A DNA stretch of 64,000 nucleotides, from assembly GCF_964199755.1 (NCBI RefSeq), contig NC_133901.1, positions 11,857,556-11,921,555 of the forward strand, given 5' to 3'. The notes beneath the pieces were generated by a model. That model did no database searches. It was not told the DNA's origin and saw only the letters and a program-made list of their open reading frames with translations. The translations under genes were made by a program, and so were the position numbers. This document shows positions 1 through 11,754 of the stretch, piece after piece. Source of the stretch: Larus michahellis (Eukaryota > Chordata > Aves > Charadriiformes > Laridae). Positions within the stretch are counted from its first letter, which is position 1. Each line of letters starts with the position of its first letter.

Positions 1-330
1 TGTGCGGTGCGTGAGTGTGGTGTAAGTACTTAGTGGTGTTGTGTGTGGGGTGTTGTGTTGTGTGAGGTGCATGTGTTGTTGGGTGAGGCGTGTGTGTGTG
101 TGTGTGTAGGGCAGGGTGCGTGTGGTGAGGGGTGTGTATTTTTTGCGGGGTGTTGCGTGTGGGGTGTTGTTTTGTGTGAGGTGTGTTGTGGGTAGGTGCG
201 TGTGTTGTGCGTGTGTTTGTGTGTGTGTGTGTGTGGTGTGAGGCGTTGTTGTGGGCGTGGGGGTGTGTGTGAGTGCGGGAGGGCGGTGTGGGCGGTGGGT
301 GTGGAGAGGGCTGTTGTGGGGCAGAGGGGT

Positions 331-450
331 GCCTACGGCCATACCACCCTGAGAACGCCCGATCTTGTCTGATCTCGGAAGCTAAGCAGGGTCGGGCCCG
401 GTTAGTACTTGGATGGGAAACCGCCTGGGAATACCGGGTGCTGTAGGCTT
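331..450 (+). rRNA. RNA5S: 5S rRNA gene, copy 1 of 45
   Basis: RNA component of the large ribosomal subunit, transcribed by RNA polymerase III from an internal promoter. In Xenopus numbering, box A is about 50-64, the intermediate element 67-72 and box C 80-97. The gene begins GCCTACGGCC and ends CTGTAGGCTT; the T-run at 449-452 is the expected pol III terminator. Two changes from the array consensus: C36T and G89A, the latter in box C. Followed by an S spacer with the CTGGCGTG variant. Being a box C variant at the window edge, it may be a weaker copy (inference). Confidence 0.97.
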
Positions 451-1372
451 TTGCCGGCGGGCGGAGGGGTGCTGCGCGTTTTGCTGTTGCGTCCGGCAGG
501 GGGGCAGGTGCGGGTGTGGTTGCGGCAGGCGGGCGGGTGTGAGGGGCTGCGGGCCGTGTGGCAGGGGTGTGGAGGTTTTCTGGCGTGTTGCGCGTGGCAT
601 GTTGGGTGCTGTAGGCTTTTGGCGGCGGGCGGAGGGGTGTTGAGCGTTTTGGTGTTGCGGGTGGGGGGTTGTGTCGGGGGGGCAGGTGCGTGTGTGGTTG
701 CGGCAGGCGGGTGGGTGTGTGGGGCTGCAGGGCACGTGGGAGGCTTGTGGAGGTTTTTTGGGTTGTTGGGTGCTGTAGGCTTTTGCCGGCAGGCGGGGGG
801 GCGTTGAGTGTTTTGGTGTTGCGAGTGGGGTGTTGCGGCAGGCGGGTGGGTGTGCGGGGCTGCGGGGCGTGTAGCAGGGGTGTGGAGGTCTTTTGGGGTG
901 TTGGGTGCTGTATGATTTTGGCGTCGGGCGGAGCGTCTGGCGAGCGTTGTGGTGTTGCGAGTGGGGTATTGTGGCAGGCGTCGGGGCAGGTGCGCGTGTT
1001 GTTGCGGGAGGAGGGAGGGTGTGTGGGGCTGTAGGGCGTGTGCGGTGCGTGAGTGTGGTGTAAGTACTTAGTGGTGTTGTGTGTGGGGTGTTGTGTTGTG
1101 TGAGGTGCGTGTGTTGTTGGGTGAGGCGTGTGTGTGTGTGTGTGCGTGTAGGGCAGGGTGCGTGTGGTGAGGGGTGTGTATTTTTTGCGGGGTGTTGCGT
1201 GTGGGGTGTTGTTTTGTGTGAGGTGTGTTGTGGGTAGGTGCGTGTGTTGTGCGTGTGTTTGTGTGTGTGTGTGTGTGGTGTGAGGCGTTGTTGTGGGCGT
1301 GGGGGTGTGTGTGAGTGCGGGAGGGCGGTGTGGGCGGTGGGTGTGGAGAGGGCTGTTGTGGGGCAGAGGGGT
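451..1372 (+). repeat. S-class 5S spacer, described on unit 1
   Basis: Representative short spacer. The 17-nt 5S 3' tail plus T-run (436-452) recurs exactly at 604-620 and 768-784, and in diverged form at 903-919, so the first half is a set of sub-repeats 135-168 bp long. The second half holds the 10-bp palindrome TAAGTACTTA at 1061-1070, a (GT)n tract around 1130-1147, a T6 run near 1190, a second (GT)n tract around 1258-1277, and a conserved block just before the next gene that includes GGCTGTTGTGGGGC. That block loosely resembles the mammalian 5S D box, but its spacing differs. No protein-coding signal is seen. Confidence 0.9.
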
Positions 1373-1492
1373 GCCTACGGCCATACCACCCTGAGAACGC
1401 CCGATCTCGTCTGATCTCGGAAGCTAAGCAGGGTCGGGCCCGGTTAGTACTTGGATGGGAGACCGCCTGGGAATACCGGGTGCTGTAGGCTT
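1373..1492 (+). rRNA. RNA5S: 5S rRNA gene, copy 2 of 45
   Basis: Matches the array consensus over all 120 nt. Followed by an S spacer; unit 1,042 bp. Confidence 0.97.
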
Positions 1493-2414
1493 TTGCCGGC
1501 GGGCGGAGGGGTGCTGCGCGTTTTGCTGTTGCGTCCGGCAGGGGGGCAGGTGCGGGTGTGGTTGCGGCAGGCGGGCGGGTGTGAGGGGCTGCGGGCCGTG
1601 TGGCAGGGGTGTGGAGGTTTTCTGGAGTGTTGCGCGTGGCATGTTGGGTGCTGTAGGCTTTTGGCGGCGGGCGGAGGGGTGTTGAGCGTTTTGGTGTTGC
1701 GGGTGGGGGGTTGTGTCGGGGGGGCAGGTGCGTGTGTGGTTGCGGCAGGCGGGTGGGTGTGTGGGGCTGCAGGGCACGTGGGAGGCTTGTGGAGGTTTTT
1801 TGGGTTGTTGGGTGCTGTAGGCTTTTGCCGGCAGGCGGGGGGGCGTTGAGTGTTTTGGTGTTGCGAGTGGGGTGTTGCGGCAGGCGGGTGGGTGTGCGGG
1901 GCTGCGGGGCGTGTAGCAGGGGTGTGGAGGTCTTTTGGGGTGTTGGGTGCTGTATGATTTTGGCGTCGGGCGGAGCGTCTGGCGAGCGTTGTGGTGTTGC
2001 GAGTGGGGTATTGTGGCAGGCGTCGGGGCAGGTGCGCGTGTTGTTGCGGGAGGAGGGAGGGTGTGTGGGGCTGTAGGGCGTGTGCGGTGCGTGAGTGTGG
2101 TGTAAGTACTTAGTGGTGTTGTGTGTGGGGTGTTGTGTTGTGTGAGGTGCGTGTGTTGTTGGGTGAGGCGTGTGTGTGTGTGTGTGCGTGTAGGGCAGGG
2201 TGCGTGTGGTGAGGGGTGTGTATTTTTTGCGGGGTGTTGCGTGTGGGGTGTTGTTTTGTGTGAGGTGTGTTGTGGGTAGGTGCGTGTGTTGTGCGTGTGT
2301 TTGTGTGTGTGTGTGTGTGGTGTGAGGCGTTGTTGTGGGCGTGGGGGTGTGTGTGAGTGCGGGAGGGCGATGTGGGCGGTGGGTGTGGAGAGGGCTGTTG
2401 TGGGGCAGAGGGGT

Positions 2415-2534
2415 GCCTACGGCCATACCACCCTGAGAACGCCCGATCTCGTCTGATCTCGGAAGCTAAGCAGGGTCGGGCCCGGTTAGTACTTGGATGG
2501 GAGACCGCCTGGGAATACCGGGTGCTGTAGGCTT
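2415..2534 (+). rRNA. RNA5S: 5S rRNA gene, copy 3 of 45
   Basis: Consensus sequence. Its S spacer (unit 1,036 bp) is a distinct subtype with GGCAGCGGG, GCAGGTGGG and GAGGTAGGG variants, also found after copies 26 and 36. Confidence 0.97.
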
Positions 2535-3450
2535 TTGCCGGCGGGCGGAGGGGTGCTGCGCGTTTTGCTGTTGCGTCCGGCAGGGGGGCAGGTGCGGGTG
2601 TGGTTGCGGCAGGCGGGCGGGTGTGTGGGGCTGCGGGCCGTGTGGCAGGGGTGTGGAGGTTTTCTGGAGTGTTGCGCGTGGCATGTTGGGTGCTGTAGGC
2701 TTTTGGCAGCGGGCGGAGGGGTGTTGAGCGTTTTGGTGTTGCGGGTGGGGGGTTGTGTCGGGGGGGCAGGTGCGCGTGTGGTTGCGGCAGGCGAGTGGGT
2801 GTGTGGGGCTGCAGGGCACGTGGGAGGCTTGTGGAGGTTTTTTGGGTTGTTGGGTGCTGTAGGCTTTTGCCGGCAGGTGGGGGGGCGTTGAGTGTTTTGG
2901 TGTTGCGAGTGGGGTGTTGCGGCAGGCGGGTGGGTGTGCGGGGCTGCGGGGCGTGTAGCAGGGGTGTGGAGGTCTTTTGGGGTGTTGGGTGCTGTATGAT
3001 TTTGGCGTCGGGCGGAGCGTCTGGCGAGCGTTGTGGTGTTGCGAGTGGGGTATTGTGGCAGGCGTCGGGGCAGGTGCGTGTGTTGTTGCGGGAGGAGGTA
3101 GGGTGTGTGGGGCTGTAGGGCGTGTGCGGTGCGTGAGTGTGGTGTAAGTACTTAGTGGTGTTGTGTGTGGGGTGTTGTGTTGTGTGAGGTGCGTGTGTTG
3201 TTGGGTGAGGCGTGTGTGTGTGTGTGTAGGGCAGGGTGCGTGTGGTGAGGGGTGTGTATTTTTTGCGGGGTGTTGCGTGTGGGGTGTTGTTTTGTGTGAG
3301 GTGTGTTGTGGGTAGGTGCGTGTGTTGTGCGTGTGTTTGTGTGTGTGTGTGTGTGGTGTGAGGCGTTGTTGTGGGCGTGGGGGTGTGTGTGAGTGCGGGA
3401 GGGCGGTGTGGGCGGTGGGTGTGGAGAGGGCTGTTGTGGGGCAGAGGGGT

Positions 3451-3570
3451 GCCTACGGCCATACCACCCTGAGAACGCCCGATCTCGTCTGATCTCGGAA
3501 GCTAAGCAGGGTCGGGCCCGGTTAGTACTTGGATGGGAGACCGCCTGGGAATACCGGGTGCTGTAGGCTT
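3451..3570 (+). rRNA. RNA5S: 5S rRNA gene, copy 4 of 45
   Basis: Consensus sequence. First gene followed by an L spacer (unit 1,267 bp). Confidence 0.97.
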
Positions 3571-4717
3571 TTGCCGGCGGGCGGAGGGGTGCTGCGCGTT
3601 TTGCTGTTGCATCCGGCAGGGGGGCAGGTGCGGGTGTGGTTGCGGCAGGCGGGTGGGTGTGTGGGGCTGCAGGGCGCGTGGGAGGCTTGTGGAGGTTTTT
3701 TGGGCTGTTGTAGGCTTTTGCCGGCAGGCGGGGGGGCGTTGAGTGTTTTGGTGTTGCGAGTGGGGTGTTGCGGCAGGCGGGTGGGTGTGTGGGGCTGGAG
3801 GGCGCGGGGCGTGTGGGAGTGGTGTGTAAGTATTTTGGGGGGCTGTGTTGGGGCAGGTGCGGGTGTAGTTGCGGCAAGCGGGCGGGTGTGTGGGGCTGCG
3901 GGCCGTGTGGCAGGGGTGTGGAGGTTTTCTGGAGTGTTGCGCGTGGCATGTTGGGTGCTGTAGGCTTTTGGCGGCGGGCGGAGGGGTGTTGAGCGTTTTG
4001 GTGTTGCGGGTGGGGGGTTGTGTCGGGGGGGCAGGTGCGCGTGTGGTTGCGGCAGGCGGGTGGGTGTGTGGGGCTGCAGGGCACGTGGGAGGCTTGTGGA
4101 GGTTTTTTGGGTTGTTGGGTGCTGTAGGCTTTTGCCGGCAGGCGGGGGGGCGTTGAGTGTTTTGGTGTTGCGAGTGGGGTGTTGCGGCAGGCGGGTGGGT
4201 GTGCGGGGCTGCGGGGCGTGTAGCAGGGGTGTGGAGGTCTTTTGGGGTGTTGGGTGCTGTATGATTTTGGCGTCGGGCGGAGCGTCTGGCGAGCGTTGTG
4301 GTGTTGCGAGTGGGGTATTGTGGCAGGCGTCGGGGCAGGTGCGTGTGTTGTTGCGGGAGGAGGGAGGTTGTGTGGGGCTGTAGGGCGTGTGCGGTGCGTG
4401 AGTGTGGTGTAAGTACTTAGTGGTGTTGTGTGTGGGGTGTTGTGTTGTGTGAGGTGCGTGTGTTGTTGGGTGAGGCGTGTGTGTGTGTGTGTGTGTGTAG
4501 GGCAGGGTGCGTGTGGTGAGGGGTGTGTATTTTTTGCGGGGTGTTGCGTGTGGGGTGTTGTTTTGTGTGAGGTGTGTTGTGGGTAGGTGCGTGTGTTGTG
4601 CGTGTGTTTGTGTGTGTGTGTGGTGTGAGGCGTTGTTGTGGGCATGGGGGTGTGTGTGAGTGCGGGAGGGCGGTGTGGGCGGTGGGTGTGGAGAGGGCTG
4701 TTGTGGGGCAGAGGGGT
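3571..4717 (+). repeat. L-class 5S spacer, described on unit 4
   Basis: Representative long spacer. After CATCCGG it carries an extra sub-repeat series absent from S spacers. This includes a shortened 5S-tail relic near 3705-3720 and a GTGTAAGTATTTTGG block near 3820-3838. From about 3,860 it rejoins the S-type order (GGGCCGTGTGGCAGGGG and onward). The downstream half, with palindrome and GT tracts, is as in S spacers. Nothing coding is seen. Confidence 0.88.
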
Positions 4718-4837
4718 GCCTACGGCCATACCACCCTGAGAACGCCTGATCTCGTCTGATCTCGGAAGCTAAGCAGGGTCGGGCCCGGTTAGTACTTGGA
4801 TGGGAGACCGCCTGAGAATACCGGGTGCTGTAGGCTT
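4718..4837 (+). rRNA. RNA5S: 5S rRNA gene, copy 5 of 45
   Basis: Two changes: C30T and G98A, both outside the promoter boxes (98 lies just past box C). Followed by an S spacer; unit 1,036 bp. Confidence 0.97.
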
Positions 4838-5753
4838 TTGCCGGCGGGCGGAGGGGTGCTGCGCGTTTTGCTGTTGCGTCCGGCAGGGGGGCAGGTGCGG
4901 GTGTGGTTGCGGCAGGCGGGCGGGTGTGAGGGGCTGCGGGCCGTGTGGCAGGGGTGTGGAGGTTTTCTGGAGTGTTGCGCGTGGCATGTTGGGTGCTGTA
5001 GGCTTTTGGCGGCGGGCGGAGGGGTGTTGAGCGTTTTGGTGTTGCGGGTGGGGGGTTGTGTCGGGGGGGCAGGTGCGTGTGTGGTTGCGGCAGGCGGGTG
5101 GGTGTGTGGGGCTGCAGGGCACGTGGGAGGCTTGTGGAGGTTTTTTGGGTTGTTGGGTGCTGTAGGCTTTTGCCGGCAGGCGGGGGGGCGTTGAGTGTTT
5201 TGGTGTTGCGAGTGGGGTGTTGCGGCAGGCGGGTGGGTGTGCGGGGCTGCGGGGCATGTAGCAGGGGTGTGGAGGTCTTTTGGGGTGTTGGGTGCTGTAT
5301 GATTTTGGCGTCGGGCGGAGCGTCTGGCGAGCGTTGTGGTGTTGCGAGTGGGGTATTGTGGCAGGCGTCGGGGCAGGTGCGCGTGTTGTTGCGGGAGGAG
5401 GGAGGGTGTGTGGGGCTGTAGGGCGTGTGCGGTGCGTGAGTGTGGTGTAAGTACTTAGTGGTGTTGTGTGTGGGGTGTTGTGTTGTGTGAGGTGCGTGTG
5501 TTGTTGGGTGAGGCGTGTGTGTGTGTGTGTAGGGCAGGGTGCGTGTGGTGAGGGGTGTGTATTTTTTGCGGGGTGTTGCGTGTGGGGTGTTGTTTTGTGT
5601 GAGGTGTGTTGTGGGTAGGTGCGTGTGTTGTGCGTGTGTTTGTGTGTGTGTGTGTGTGGTGTGAGGCGTTGTTGTGGGCGTGGGGGTGTGTGTGAGTGCA
5701 GGAGGGCGGTGTGGGCGGTGGGTGTGGAGAGGGCTGTTGTGGGGCAGAGGGGT

Positions 5754-5873
5754 GCCTACGGCCATACCACCCTGAGAACGCCCGATCTCGTCTGATCTCG
5801 GAAGCTAAGCAGGGTCGGGCCCGGTTAGTACTTGGATGGGAGACCGCCTGGGAATACCGGGTGCTGTAGGCTT
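5754..5873 (+). rRNA. RNA5S: 5S rRNA gene, copy 6 of 45
   Basis: Consensus sequence, followed by an L spacer (1,271 bp) nearly identical to that of unit 4. Confidence 0.97.
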
Positions 5874-7024
5874 TTGCCGGCGGGCGGAGGGGTGCTGCGC
5901 GTTTTGCTGTTGCATCCGGCAGGGGGGCAGGTGCGGGTGTGGTTGCGGCAGGCGGGTGGGTGTGTGGGGCTGCAGGGCGCGTGGGAGGCTTGTGGAGGTT
6001 TTTTGGGCTGTTGTAGGCTTTTGCCGGCAGGCGGGGGGGCGTTGAGTGTTTTGGTGTTGCGAGTGGGGTGTTGCGGCAGGCGGGTGGGTGTGTGGGGCTG
6101 GAGGGCGCGGGGCGTGTGGGAGTGGTGTGTAAGTATTTTGGGGGGCAGTGTTGGGGCAGGTGCGGGTGTAGTTGCGGCAAGCGGGCGGGTGTGTGGGGCT
6201 GCGGGCCGTGTGGCAGGGGTGTGGAGGTTTTCTGGAGTGTTGCGCGTGGCATGTTGGGTGCTGTAGGCTTTTGGCGGCGGGCGGAGGGGTGTTGAGCGTT
6301 TTGGTGTTGCGGGTGGGGGGTTGTGTCGGGGGGGCAGGTGCGCGTGTGGTTGCGGCAGGCGGGTGGGTGTGTGGGGCTGCAGGGCACGTGGGAGGCTTGT
6401 GGAGGTTTTTTGGGTTGTTGGGTGCTGTAGGCTTTTGCCGGCAGGCGGGGGGGCGTTGAGTGTTTTGGTGTTGCGAGTGGGGTGTTGCGGCAGGCGGGTG
6501 GGTGTGCGGGGCTGCGGGGCGTGTAGCAGGGGTGTGGAGGTCTTTTGGGGTGTTGGGTGCTGTATGATTTTGGCGTCGGGCGGAGCGTCTGGCGAGCGTT
6601 GTGGTGTTGCGAGTGGGGTATTGTGGCAGGCGTCGGGGCAGGTGCGTGTGTTGTTGCGGGAGGAGGGAGGGTGTGTGGGGCTGTAGGGCGTGTGCGGTGC
6701 ATGAGTGTGGTGTAAGTACTTAGTGGTGTTGTGTGTGGGGTGTTGTGTTGTGTGAGGTGCGTGTGTTGTTGGGTGAGGCGTGTGTGTGTGTGTGTGTGTG
6801 TGTAGGGCAGGGTGCGTGTGGTGAGGGGTGTGTATTTTTTGCGGGGTGTTGCGTGTGGGGTGTTGTTTTGTGTGAGGTGTGTTGTGGGTAGGTGCGTGTG
6901 TTGTGCGTGTGTTTGTGTGTGTGTGTGTGGTGTGAGGCGTTGTTGTGGGCGTGGGGGTGTGTGTGAGTGCGGGAGGGCGGTGTGGGCGGTGGGTGTGGAG
7001 AGGGCTGTTGTGGGGCAGAGGGGT

Positions 7025-7144
7025 GCCTACAGCCATACCACCCTGAGAACGCCCGATCTCGTCTGATCTCGGAAGCTAAGCAGGGTCGGGCCCGGTTAGT
7101 ACTTGGATGGGAGACCGCCTGGGAATACCGGGTGCTGTAGGCTT
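7025..7144 (+). rRNA. RNA5S: 5S rRNA gene, copy 7 of 45
   Basis: One change, G7A, shared with copies 22 and 23. Immediately after the T-run the spacer lacks the CCGGCGGG octamer, a feature shared only with unit 12. L spacer; unit 1,260 bp. Confidence 0.97.
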
Positions 7145-8284
7145 TTGGCGGAGGGGTGCTGCGCGTTTTGCTGTTGCATCCGGCAGGGGGGCAGGTGCGG
7201 GTGTGTTTGCGGCAGGCGGGTGGGCGTGTGGGGCTGCGGGGCGCGTGGGAGGCTTGTGGAGGTTTTTTGGGCTGTTGTAGGCTTTTGCCGGCAGGCGGGG
7301 GGGTGTTGAGTGTTTTGGTGTTGCGAGTGGGGTGTTGCGGCAGGCGGGTGGGTGTGTGGGGCTGGAGGGCGCGGGGCGTGTGGGAGTGGTGTGTAAGTAT
7401 TTTGGGGGGCTGTGTTGGGGCAGGTGCGGGTGTAGTTGCGGCAGGCGGGCGGGTGTGTGGGGCTGCGGGCCGTGTGGCAGGGGTGTGGAGGTTTTCTGGA
7501 GTGTTGCGCGTGGCATGTTGGGTGCTGTAGGCTTTTGGCGGCGGGCGGAGGGGTGTTGAGCGTTTTGGTGTTGCGGGTGGGGGGTTGTGTCGGGGGGGCA
7601 GGTGCGCGTGTGGTTGCGGCAGGCGGGTGGGTGTGTGGGGCTGCAGGGCACGTGGGAGGCTTGTGGAGGTTTTTTGGGTTGTTGGGTGCTGTAGGCTTTT
7701 GCCGGCAGGCGGGGGGGCGTTGAGTGTTTTGGTGTTGCGAGTGGGGTGTTGCGGCAGGCGGGTGGGTGTGCGGGGCTGCGGGGCGTGTAGCAGGGGTGTG
7801 GAGGTCTTTTGGGGTGTTGGGTGCTGTATGATTTTGGCGTCGGGCGGAGCGTCTGGCGAGCGTTGTGGTGTTGCGAGTGGGGTATTGTGGCAGGCGTCGG
7901 GGCAGGTGCGTGTGTTGTTGCGGGAAGAGGGAGGGTGTGTGGGGCTGTAGGGCGTGTGCGGTGCGTGAGTGTGGTGTAAGTACTTAGTGGTGTTGTGTGT
8001 GGGGTGTTGTGTTGTGTGAGGTGCATGTGTTGTTGGGTGAGGCGTGTGTGTGTGTGTGTGTAGGGCAGGGTGCGTGTGGTGAGGGGTGTGTATTTTTTGC
8101 GGGGTGTTGCGTGTGGGGTGTTGTTTTGTGTGAGGTGTGTTGTGGGTAGGTGCGTGTGTTGTGCGTGTGTTTGTGTGTGTGTGTGTGTGGTGTGAGGCGT
8201 TGTTGTGGGCGTGGGGGTGTGTGTGAGTGCGGGAGGGCGGTGTGGGCGGTGGGTGTGGAGAGGGCTGTTGTGGGGCAGAGGGGT

Positions 8285-8404
8285 GCCTACGGCCATACCA
8301 CCCTGAGAACGCCCGATCTCGTCTGATCTCGGAAGCTAAGCAGGGTCGGGCCCGGTTAGTACTTGGATGGGAGACCGCCTGGGAATACCGGGTGCTGTAG
8401 GCTT
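8285..8404 (+). rRNA. RNA5S: 5S rRNA gene, copy 8 of 45
   Basis: Consensus gene. Its S spacer carries the CTGGCGTG variant seen in units 1, 12, 21 and 33; unit 1,042 bp. Confidence 0.97.
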
Positions 8405-9326
8405 TTGCCGGCGGGCGGAGGGGTGCTGCGCGTTTTGCTGTTGCGTCCGGCAGGGGGGCAGGTGCGGGTGTGGTTGCGGCAGGCGGGCGGGTGTGAGGGG
8501 CTGCGGGCCGTGTGGCAGGGGTGTGGAGGTTTTCTGGCGTGTTGCGCGTGGCATGTTGGGTGCTGTAGGCTTTTGGCGGCGGGCGGAGGGGTGTTGAGCG
8601 TTTTGGTGTTGCGGGTGGGGGGTTGTGTCGGGGGGGCAGGTGCGTGTGTGGTTGCGGCAGGCGGGTGGGTGTGTGGGGCTGCAGGGCACGTGGGAGGCTT
8701 GTGGAGGTTTTTTGGGTTGTTGGGTGCTGTAGGCTTTTGCCGGCAGGCGGGGGGGCGTTGAGTGTTTTGGTGTTGCGAGTGGGGTGTTGCGGCAGGCGGG
8801 TGGGTGTGCGGGGCTGCGGGGCGTGTAGCAGGGGTGTGGAGGTCTTTTGGGGTGTTGGGTGCTGTATGATTTTGGCGTCGGGCGGAGCGTCTGGCGAGCG
8901 TTGTGGTGTTGCGAGTGGGGTATTGTGGCAGGCGTCGGGGCAGGTGCGCGTGTTGTTGCGGGAGGAGGGAGGGTGTGTGGGGCTGTAGGGCGTGTGCGGT
9001 GCGTGAGTGTGGTGTAAGTACTTAGTGGTGTTGTGTGTGGGGTGTTGTGTTGTGTGAGGTGCGTGTGTTGTTGGGTGAGGCGTGTGTGTGTGTGTGTGCG
9101 TGTAGGGCAGGGTGCGTGTGGTGAGGGGTGTGTATTTTTTGCGGGGTGTTGCGTGTGGGGTGTTGTTTTGTGTGAGGTGTGTTGTGGGTAGGTGCGTGTG
9201 TTGTGCGTGTGTTTGTGTGTGTGTGTGTGTGGTGTGAGGCGTTGTTGTGGGCGTGGGGGTGTGTGTGAGTGCGGGAGGGCGGTGTGGGCGGTGGGTGTGG
9301 AGAGGGCTGTTGTGGGGCAGAGGGGT

Positions 9327-9446
9327 GCCTACGGCCATACCACCCTGAGAACGCCCGATCTCGTCTGATCTCAGAAGCTAAGCAGGGTCGGGCCCGGTTA
9401 GTACTTGGATGGGAGACCGCCTGGGAATACCGGGTGCTGTAGGCTT
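9327..9446 (+). rRNA. RNA5S: 5S rRNA gene, copy 9 of 45
   Basis: G47A, shared only with copy 13. First gene of the 3.6-kb internal duplication. S spacer. Confidence 0.97.
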
Positions 9447-10368
9447 TTGCCGGCGGGCGGAGGGGTGCTGCGCGTTTTGCTGTTGCGTCCGGCAGGGGGG
9501 CAGGTGCGGGTGTGGTTGCGGCAGGCGGGCGGGTGTGAGGGGCTGCGGGCCGTGTGGCAGGGGTGTGGAGGTTTTCTGGAGTGTTGCGCGTGGCATGTTG
9601 GGTGCTGTAGGCTTTTGGCGGCGGGCGGAGGGGTGTTGAGCGTTTTGGTGTTGCGGGTGGGGGGTTGTGTCGGGGGGGCAGGTGCGTGTGTGGTTGCGGC
9701 AGGCGGGTGGGTGTGTGGGGCTGCAGGGCACGTGGGAGGCTTGTGGAGGTTTTTTGGGTTGTTGGGTGCTGTAGGCTTTTGCCGGCAGGCGGGGGGGCGT
9801 TGAGTGTTTTGGTGTTGCGAGTGGGGTGTTGCGGCAGGCGGGTGGGTGTGCGGGGCTGCGGGGCGTGTAGCAGGGGTGTGGAGGTCTTTTGGGGTGTTGG
9901 GTGCTGTATGATTTTGGCGTCGGGCGGAGCGTCTGGCGAGCGTTGTGGTGTTGCGAGTGGGGTATTGTGGCAGGCGTCGGGGCAGGTGCGCGTGTTGTTG
10001 CGGGAGGAGGGAGGGTGTGTGGGGCTGTAGGGCGTGTGCGGTGCGTGAGTGTGGTGTAAGTACTTAGTGGTGTTGTGTGTGGGGTGTTGTGTTGTGTGAG
10101 GTGCGTGTGTTGTTGGGTGAGGCGTGTGTGTGTGTGTGTGCGTGTAGGGCAGGGTGCGTGTGGTGAGGGGTGTGTATTTTTTGCGGGGTGTTGCGTGTGG
10201 GGTGTTGTTTTGTGTGAGGTGTGTTGTGGGTAGGTGCGTGTGTTGTGCGTGTGTTTGTGTGTGTGTGTGTGTGGTGTGAGGCGTTGTTGTGGGCGTGGGG
10301 GTGTGTGTGAGTGCGGGAGGGCGATGTGGGCGGTGGGTGTGGAGAGGGCTGTTGTGGGGCAGAGGGGT

Positions 10369-10488
10369 GCCTACGGCCATACCACCCTGAGAACGCCCGA
10401 TCTCGTCTGATCTCGGAAGCTAAGCAGGGTCGGGCCCGGTTAGTACTTGGATGGGAGACCGCCTGGCAATACCGGGTGCTGTAGGCTT
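10369..10488 (+). rRNA. RNA5S: 5S rRNA gene, copy 10 of 45
   Basis: G99C, shared with copies 14, 27 and 37. The spacer has a seven-G run (CCGGCAGGGGGGGCAGG), shared only with unit 14. L spacer; unit 1,266 bp. Confidence 0.97.
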
Positions 10489-11634
10489 TTGCCGGCGGGC
10501 GGAGGGGTGCTGCGCGTTTTGCTGTTGCATCCGGCAGGGGGGGCAGGTGCGGGTGTGGTTGCGGCAGGCGGGTGGGTGTGTGGGGCTGCAGGGCACGTGG
10601 GAGGCTTGTGGAGGTTTTTTGGGCTGTTGTAGGCTTTTGCCGGCAGGCGGGGGGGTGTTGAGTGTTTTGGTGTTGCGAGTGGGGTGTTGCGGCAGGCGGG
10701 TGGGTGTGTGGGGCTGGAGGGCGCGGGGCGTGTGGGAGTGGTGTGTAAGTATTTTGGGGGGCAGTGTTGGGGCAGGTGCGGGTGTAGTTGCGGCAGGCGG
10801 GCGGGTGTGTGGGGCTGCGGGCCGTGTGGCAGGGGTGTGGAGGTTTTCTGGAGTGTTGCGCGTGGCATGTTGGGTGCTGTAGGCTTTTGGCGGCGGGCGG
10901 AGGGGTGTTGAGCGTTTTGGTGTTGCGGGTGGGGGGTTGTGTCGGGGGGGCAGGTGCGCGTGTGGTTGCGGCAGGCGGGTGGGTGTGTGGGGCTGCAGGG
11001 CACGTGGGAGGCTTGTGGAGGTTTTTTGGGTTGTTGGGTGCTGTAGGCTTTTGCCGGCAGGCGGGGGGGCGTTGAGTGTTTTGGTGTTGCGAGTGGGGTG
11101 TTGCGGCAGGCGGGTGGGTGTGCGGGGCTGCGGGGCGTGTAGCAGGGGTGTGGAGGTCTTTTGGGGTGTTGGGTGCTGTATGATTTTGGCGTCGGGCGGA
11201 GCGTCTGGCGAGCGTTGTGGTGTTGCGAGTGGGGTATTGTGGCAGGCGTCGGGGCAGGTGCGTGTGTTGTTGCGGGAGGAGGGAGGGTGTGTGGGGCTGT
11301 AGGGCGTGTGCGGTGCGTGAGTGTGGTGTAAGTACTTAGTGGTGTTGTGTGTGGGGTGTTGTGTTGTGTGAGGTGCGTGTGTTGTTGGGTGAGGCATGTG
11401 TGTGTGTGTGTAGGGCAGGGTGCGTGTGGTGAGGGGTGTGTATTTTTTGCGGGGTGTTGCGTGTGGGGTGTTGTTTTGTGTGAGGTGTGTTGTGGGTAGG
11501 TGCGTGTGTTGTGCGTGTGTTTGTGTGTGTGTGTGTGTGGTGTGAGGCGTTGTTGTGGGCGTGGGGGTGTGTGTGAGTGCGGGAGGGCGGTGTGGGCGGT
11601 GGGTGTGGAGAGGGCTGTTGTGGGGCAGAGGGGT

Positions 11635-11754
11635 GCCTACGGCCATACCACCCTGAGAACGCCCGATCTCGTCTGATCTCGGAAGCTAAGCAGGGTCGGG
11701 CCCGGTTAGTACTTGGATGGGAGACTGCCCGGGAATACCGGGTGCTGTAGGCTT
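11635..11754 (+). rRNA. RNA5S: 5S rRNA gene, copy 11 of 45
   Basis: C92T and T96C, both inside box C. L spacer; unit 1,263 bp. Confidence 0.97.

Noticed and set aside
309-322. GGCTGTTGTGGGGC before each 5S gene as a firm D box
   Set aside because: Similar to the mammalian motif but at -22 to -9 instead of about -30, so it is mentioned only as a conserved block.
1130-1147. GT tracts as telomeric sequence
   Set aside because: They are simple (GT)n microsatellites; no TTAGGG repeats are seen.
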